Shown: in pieces, positions 59,218 through 64,000 of the stretch | Position numbering within the stretch: the stretch's first letter is position 1 | Layout: each line of letters opens with the position of its first letter | DNA from: Parasponia andersonii | Taxonomy: Eukaryota > Streptophyta > Magnoliopsida > Rosales > Cannabaceae | NCBI GenBank assembly: GCA_002914805.1 | Contig: JXTB01000038.1 | Location: forward strand, 194,570 to 258,569 | Direction: 5' to 3' | DNA length: 64,000 bases | Position numbers and translations under genes: made by a program | The notes under the pieces: model-generated | Databases searched by the model: none | Told to the model about the DNA's origin: nothing | Seen by the model: the letters and a program-made list of their open reading frames with translations, nothing else

Positions 59218-61342
59218 TAATTTTAGTTATTAGTTAACAATGCTCGAAAAATGGTTATCGATTTCAAAAAAAAATATTTTAAAAATATTTTTTTAAAAAT
59301 ATGATATTTGCTCTAGCAAAAAATTGAGTCCACCATAAATTTACAAATCTTTTCTAAAATGGTCGTAAATTGTCTAATTCTCTCTTCTAAAAATTTGCAT
59401 TCTCTGTAAAATAAATTTTGGATTTATAGTACTTTGTTCCATTGTTTTCTTATAAGAAAATAGTTAATAATTTTGTCCTAAATTTAGTTTTTGGTCTCGC
59501 AACTTTATATTCATTTTGTTTGATAAAAAAGAAATTAGTGAGGAAGAACAAATTTTTAGAGAAAAGTGGATGGAAACTAAAAAATTAGGTTGTTTGAGAT
59601 AAAGGAGAAAGGAAGAGAGAAGAAAGAAAGACAAAATGGTAGGAAAAAATAATAAAACCTGCACAAATATTTTTCCCCAAAATAAGAAAATATAGAAAGA
59701 AAATTTTTTTTATCAATGTGTAAAAGTAAATTTACTAAAATAAATTTATATATTAATTTTAAAATTTTAATAAAAAAATAATTATTTTAAAATATATTAA
59801 TTTCTTTTCTTCCTGCTTACCAAAAAACAAAAGATTTTTTTTTTTTGCCTCATAATTTTTCTTTCCCCCTTTTTTTTTTTTTTTTTTTTTTTTTTGCCCA
59901 ACATAACCTTAATCCTAGGTGTCAATTTGTCTTGGTGGGGCAGGATAAGGTACCTAAATAGGGATCGTTGCAGACGTCGGGAATGGAAAACTCACCTCGA
60001 TCCCACACCATGTACTTATTTTAGTAAATATTTTATGTATATTATTTACATGATATATAAAAAACCATGCATAAAATAAGTATTTTAAAAATTAAAATAC
60101 AATATATATTACTAATTTGTATTTTTATAGTTAATTAATTAAATTTTATCTTTTTATTTAATTATAAACTAATTTTTTTAGGGCTTCTTAGCCAAAGGCC
60201 AGAATTTGGGCCACGATTTAAGAAGTGGCCGCTTTTCACATACCGTAGCAAAAGGCCGTAAAATAGTATTCGAAATAGCGGAATGGTCGTTTCATTAAGC
60301 GTAAAAGCCCGTCCAATAATTTGAATGGACAAAAATAGCTATATCTTCATCAAGGCAAATTTTTCATTCCAAAATCTGGAAGTCGACAATTTCAAGAGAA
60401 AATTTCCGAGAAAAACTTGAATAGAAACTTCAATTTTCCGAGAAAGCTTCATTCCATAAAAAGATTCAACAGAAAATTGAATGAAACGAAGAACAAGAGA
60501 CAAAATCGAACAATAAAAATAAAGGAGCAAAAAATTCGAGAAAGGAGCGAAAAATTTAAGGTATGAACTTCAAATGGAAATCATATTCGTGGTTTTGAAG
60601 TCAGATTTTTAATTAAATAGGGGAAAAAAAACAATGCTTCAATTACAAATTATGATACGAATTAACTTTATTTATCATCTTACTAAATGTGTATTGAGTA
60701 GAGATATCAATTCTTTCGAATTAATTTCAAAATTTTATTGACGAAATTGGTTGACTCAAGGGATAAAAGTATCTACTCGAGTGTCATTGGAAGTAAACGT
60801 AAAAATTTATTATTTCAGATAGAGTGAGAATTAGGTAGTTATAGGTAATTTTATTTAATTTGTAACAAGTGGATGCCATTATTTTAAAAAATATATATAA
60901 AATTTTGTTGTATGTTGACATTAAAATAGAAAAACAGTAAAAAAAAAAATCAGTACGTAATTTTTATATCATTTCAATTTTATTATTTATATTGAAAAAG
61001 AAATAACATACTTGAAATGGAGTGTTTGGTATTTGCACACACAAAGTGACGAAATTTCTGTGAGGGATGTTATTATATTTATGTCAATATTAAGTGTGCT
61101 ACTTGTATTTTTAAATAAGTTGGAGATGAGCTTGGGTGGAGTTCATACCCCTAATTAGTAATAACCTTGCTCAAATGATGCTAGTTTAGGGGACAGTTTA
61201 CGTGATGTTTCTATTCTAAAATATGGTTTTCGTGGCACATTTATAAGCTCTAAAGATTTGGAGAAGAAGGCCTGAATCTTCGTGTGTATACCTCAACTGG
61301 ATAATCTTAGTTTTCGATTGATATCTATAGTAACATACATGA

Positions 61343-61345
<3 letters not shown>
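59218..61345. other. intergenic, no gene seen
   Basis: AT-rich, with long T-runs at about 59838-59895. A segment at 59935-60010 (GGGGCAGGATAAGGTACC, GGGATCG, CACCTCGATCCCACACC) looks like a worn dispersed repeat. The segment 60180-60310 is more GC-rich (AGGCCAGAATTTGGGCCACG). None has coding support. Confidence 0.45.

Positions 61346-61407
<62 letters not shown>
61346..61407. repeat. (TA)n microsatellite, about 60 bp
   Basis: Uninterrupted alternating A/T. The Ile-Tyr repeat frame read across it is an artefact of the repeat. Confidence 0.95.
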
Positions 61408-61410
<3 letters not shown>

Positions 61411-62617
61411 GTCTGAAGTTTGTAAAGCAGTGTTAAGCAGACTTCAGAGGAGACTTACCAGAGGGATGATGACAGATCACGTTCTCGGAATCTCTTCTGC
61501 TTTATGACTATTATTTTTTACAGTTTTCTGATGTTGTAGTATATATTTATACAGTTAGAGGTTTTACAGAATCAGCTTGAAGCGCGTTTGTGCTGTAGGT
61601 AGTTATGGTGCTCAGTGCTAAAGCCTAAAAAAAGAAGAAATGACATCGATCAAGCCTAAAGAAAAATCCGTACTACAAAGTAATTAGATTCAATTACACT
61701 CAAAGATTGAGATATTGGAGAGTATTAGGGATAAACTAAATAGTAATCAAAAGGAAATGTTCATAAACAGCTGCTTTGGTGTTGAAGTAGAGAAGCCAAT
61801 GCCTCAACTTCTACACCATTTGATTCCAATATTATTACATTATGATTTCAACATTTCTGACATTTATAGATTTTTATGAGAAGAGAAAGGGTGCAAAAAA
61901 CATTGTAGGCGGTGATTTTGATTTGGAGATTGTTGACAACATCGAGACACACAGTAATAGGTAAGGTACGCAATTATTACCATTTTACAACTCAATATTT
62001 TTTTAATATGGTAAGTATCTTTGTTGAAAAGTAATTTCTCCTCTCTTTTCTTCTTTGCATTTGTTGAGCGAAACTCTAGAATGTATGTTATCAGACTCAA
62101 TAAAAAATTCCCTTCCTTCGCAACAAATTAGTTGTGGAGTTGTATAGATGGGGAAAACTAAAATTACTGAGGGATTATGAGAGCGATAAAGAGATGTATT
62201 AGAACCAAAGTCATATTTAGCTTTTTTAGAACTCAAATGGAGTTTTTTACTTATAATTTTGGTTATTCAAATTCAAATGGAATTGTTTACTTAAATTACA
62301 TATACATTATTAAAAATTTAGTTCATTTTATTATTGGGCTCTTTCTATATATAAGTTATATATAAGTATATATATAACTTATTTTTTATATTTTAAAAAT
62401 GTGGAAAAAAAATTAAAATAATAGATCAGTTTTATTAGTAGATCACTATAAAATAGTATATCCAAATTTTAAGATTAAACTGATATAAAAATTTAGTTTC
62501 TGATTCACTGTTTAAATTAAATATATGTTTTTATATATGTAGTTTCGAACGACCTTAATACATATTTATTTGATTTATTTTTTAACCAAATATGGATCAA
62601 TTTTTTTTACAAATAAA
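61408..62617. other. intergenic, no gene seen
   Basis: No convincing coding or RNA gene. The frames at 61864-62236 are short and lack family features. Short TATATAAG/CTTATATA inverted blocks occur near 62348-62382. Confidence 0.45.
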
Positions 62618-63245
62618 TAGTTGATTGAAAAGATTGATTTGTGAACTAAAAAACTGATTTATTTTGTATGAAATTGATATATTTTATATAAAACTGATAT
62701 ATTTTACTGAAAGTTGATTTACTAAAAAGTGGCTATTTGTCAAAATACAATAAATAAGACAGCAATTTCGCTAGAAACTCTTTAATTATGAATTTTTTTT
62801 AAGTTGTTTGAAAAGACTGATTTATTAATTGATACATCTTATATGAAATTGATCAATTTTATATAAAATTGATATGTTTTACATAATATTGATTTATTTC
62901 ATAGAAAATTGTTCTACTAAAAAGTGATCATTTATCAAAATAGAATAATAAATCTGCAATTTAGCAAAAAAGCCCCTTAGTTCTTTATTTTTTTTTTTTA
63001 AGGTTGATTGAAAAAATTGATCTATTATTAAAAACTGATTTACTTTGTGCGAAATTGATCTGTTTTATATAACTTTGATATATTTTATATAAAATTGATT
63101 TATTCTATCGAAAATTGATCTATGGTACCGAAAATTGATCTATTTTATCAGAATAGGATAGTAAGATGGCAATTTTCCTAAAAAGGCCTCAAGTGTTTTC
63201 TTTTTTTAAGTTGATCGAAAAAATCGATTTATGAACTAAAAAATA
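62618..63245. repeat. satellite-like tandem array, unit about 180-210 bp
   Basis: Four diverged units start at AGTTGATTGAAAAGATTGAT (62619), AGTTGTTTGAAAAGACTGAT (62802), AGGTTGATTGAAAAAATTGA (63001) and AGTTGATCGAAAAAATCGAT (63209, partial). Each contains a sub-repeat of about 20 bp (AAATTGATNTATTTTATATA) and ends in a block of ACTAAAAAGTGNTCATTT and AGCAATTTNGCTAG type. The frame is closed in all directions. Confidence 0.8.
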
Positions 63246-63590
63246 ATAATATAACATGTAATTACTTTGTTACCACCATTTTCCATAATCTGTGATGAAA
63301 GGTCAACCACGAGTCACATACAATGTGTGACACTCATTGAATTTACGCAATTTGAACTTGTGTACGAGTAAGATGTAATTAAAAGCATAAATGCATATAT
63401 GAACCTAATTAAATCGACATTTCTTATTCAAATAAACATCTTTTACTAAGCCATTTTACGTATGTATATGGCCGCTTTTATGGACGAGTCATGACTGCTC
63501 GAATCTCGGATCGTATAAAGTGAACTCTGTAATAATGCCTTAAGAGTGACTTCATTTGAACGATACATTAAATAAATCAATAATAGCAGC
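63246..63590. other. intergenic, no gene seen
   Basis: Mixed sequence between the satellite array and the minisatellite. No feature is supported. Confidence 0.4.
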
Positions 63591-63595
63591 TCATC

Positions 63596-63770
63596 GGTCA
63601 GTCGTAATAGGGATAATAGGGATAGTAAAAAGTTTAGCCGCAATAAAAGCAATGAAAATGGTAGCCGCAGTAGTAATAGTAAAAAAGGCAGCTGCAATAA
63701 CAATAGTAAAAACAGCAGCTGCAATAGCAATAGTAAAAAGAGTAGTCGTTATAGCAATAATAAAAGGTGA
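63596..63770. repeat. 30-bp minisatellite (GCAGCTGCAATARYAATAGTAAAAA type)
   Basis: Imperfect tandem units of about 30 bp built from GYAATAGTAAAAA and GCAGCTGCAATA, clearest at 63680-63765 and fading to trinucleotide-like ATAGGGATA to the left. Both strands show frames across it (Val-Ile-Lys-Ala-Ala on plus, Leu-rich on minus) that only reflect the repeat. Confidence 0.8.
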
Positions 63771-64000
63771 TGTTCACATCACTTTTCAAGTTCTATAAAT
63801 ACAGAGGAATTCATTATTTGTCTTACATCTCATTCTAAATCCTCTTTCTTTCTAAGAGAGAATTGAAACCTAGGAATTCTTCTTAGTGTCCCACTTGTTT
63901 TCCCGTAAATTGTTTAGAGAGGGTGTTTTCTCCTATTTCAAGAAAGAGAAGTTTTGTTGTTCTCTCCTTGTAGTTAGAGAGAAGTTAGTTATAATCTCAT
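63771..64000 (+). promoter_or_regulatory. TATA-bearing segment, possible start of an LTR or gene leader (cut by window edge)
   Basis: TCTATAAATACAGAGGAATTC at 63793-63813 is a good plant TATA context. It is followed by a pyrimidine-rich leader and GAGAGA blocks (AAGAGAGAATTG, TTAGAGAGGG, TTAGAGAGAAG). This pattern fits R/U5 of a retrotransposon LTR whose body lies to the right, or a gene leader. Neither border is visible, so the call is tentative. Confidence 0.3.

Noticed and set aside
61216..61410. 64-codon frame starting with Tyr-Ile repeats
   Set aside because: Produced by the (TA)n microsatellite.
63446..63730. 94-codon Leu-rich minus-strand frame and the Val/Ile/Ala frame opposite
   Set aside because: Both are translations of one minisatellite, with no start context or family match.

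Overview
This window is nuclear DNA from a dicot flowering plant. It is AT-rich, its genes carry GT-AG introns, and it holds two recognisable host genes, a Shaker K+ channel of the KAT type and a class I alpha-mannosidase of the MNS3 type, set in dense LTR-retrotransposon sequence. No species can be named from the sequence alone. Layout, left to right. 1-11876 is a broken nest: a Ty3/Gypsy chromovirus on the minus strand (Element 1, 224-11328) sits in the leader of an older plus-strand relative, whose LTR end and primer site (1-223) and reverse-transcriptase remnant (11329-11876) flank it. 12018-25235 is gene-poor. It holds a fold-back MITE, a complete solo LTR with target-site duplications (12958-16466), a second MITE with a perfect 9-bp duplication (17009-17505), a two-copy AT-rich repeat and a diverged LTR of the Element 2 family (ending 21149). 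25872-43801 is a chromovirus on the minus strand (Element 2, duplication GAGAT). Its integrase gene was split by a second retrotransposon (Element 3, 28716-38040, duplication GAAAC) of the Tat/Ogre-like group. Element 3 has lost reverse transcriptase and RNase H. It carries a spliced gene on its opposite strand with its own TATA-like promoter. 43807-47399 is intergenic and promoter DNA. 47400-51692 (+) is the K+ channel, with 11 exons that stay in phase and give 768 residues. 52202-57168 (-) is the mannosidase, with 6 exons that stay in phase and give 628 residues. The two genes converge, with 509 bp between their stop codons. 57330-64000 is AT-rich repeat DNA with a 120-bp tandem duplication, a (TA)n tract, a satellite-like array of about 180-210 bp units, a 30-bp minisatellite, and a TATA-bearing segment at the right edge that could be the start of another LTR. 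How the genes work together: the two host genes are unrelated in function, one setting K+ uptake at the plasma membrane and the other trimming N-glycans in the early secretory pathway. The retrotransposons are decayed by in-frame stops, many of which fit single C-to-T or G-to-A changes, as expected in methylated, silenced plant repeats. No system without precedent was found. The most unusual structure is Element 3: no polymerase, an intact-looking integrase triad, a spliced antisense gene whose leader and splice donor are duplicated in tandem, and a 14-bp minisatellite between the two opposing genes.
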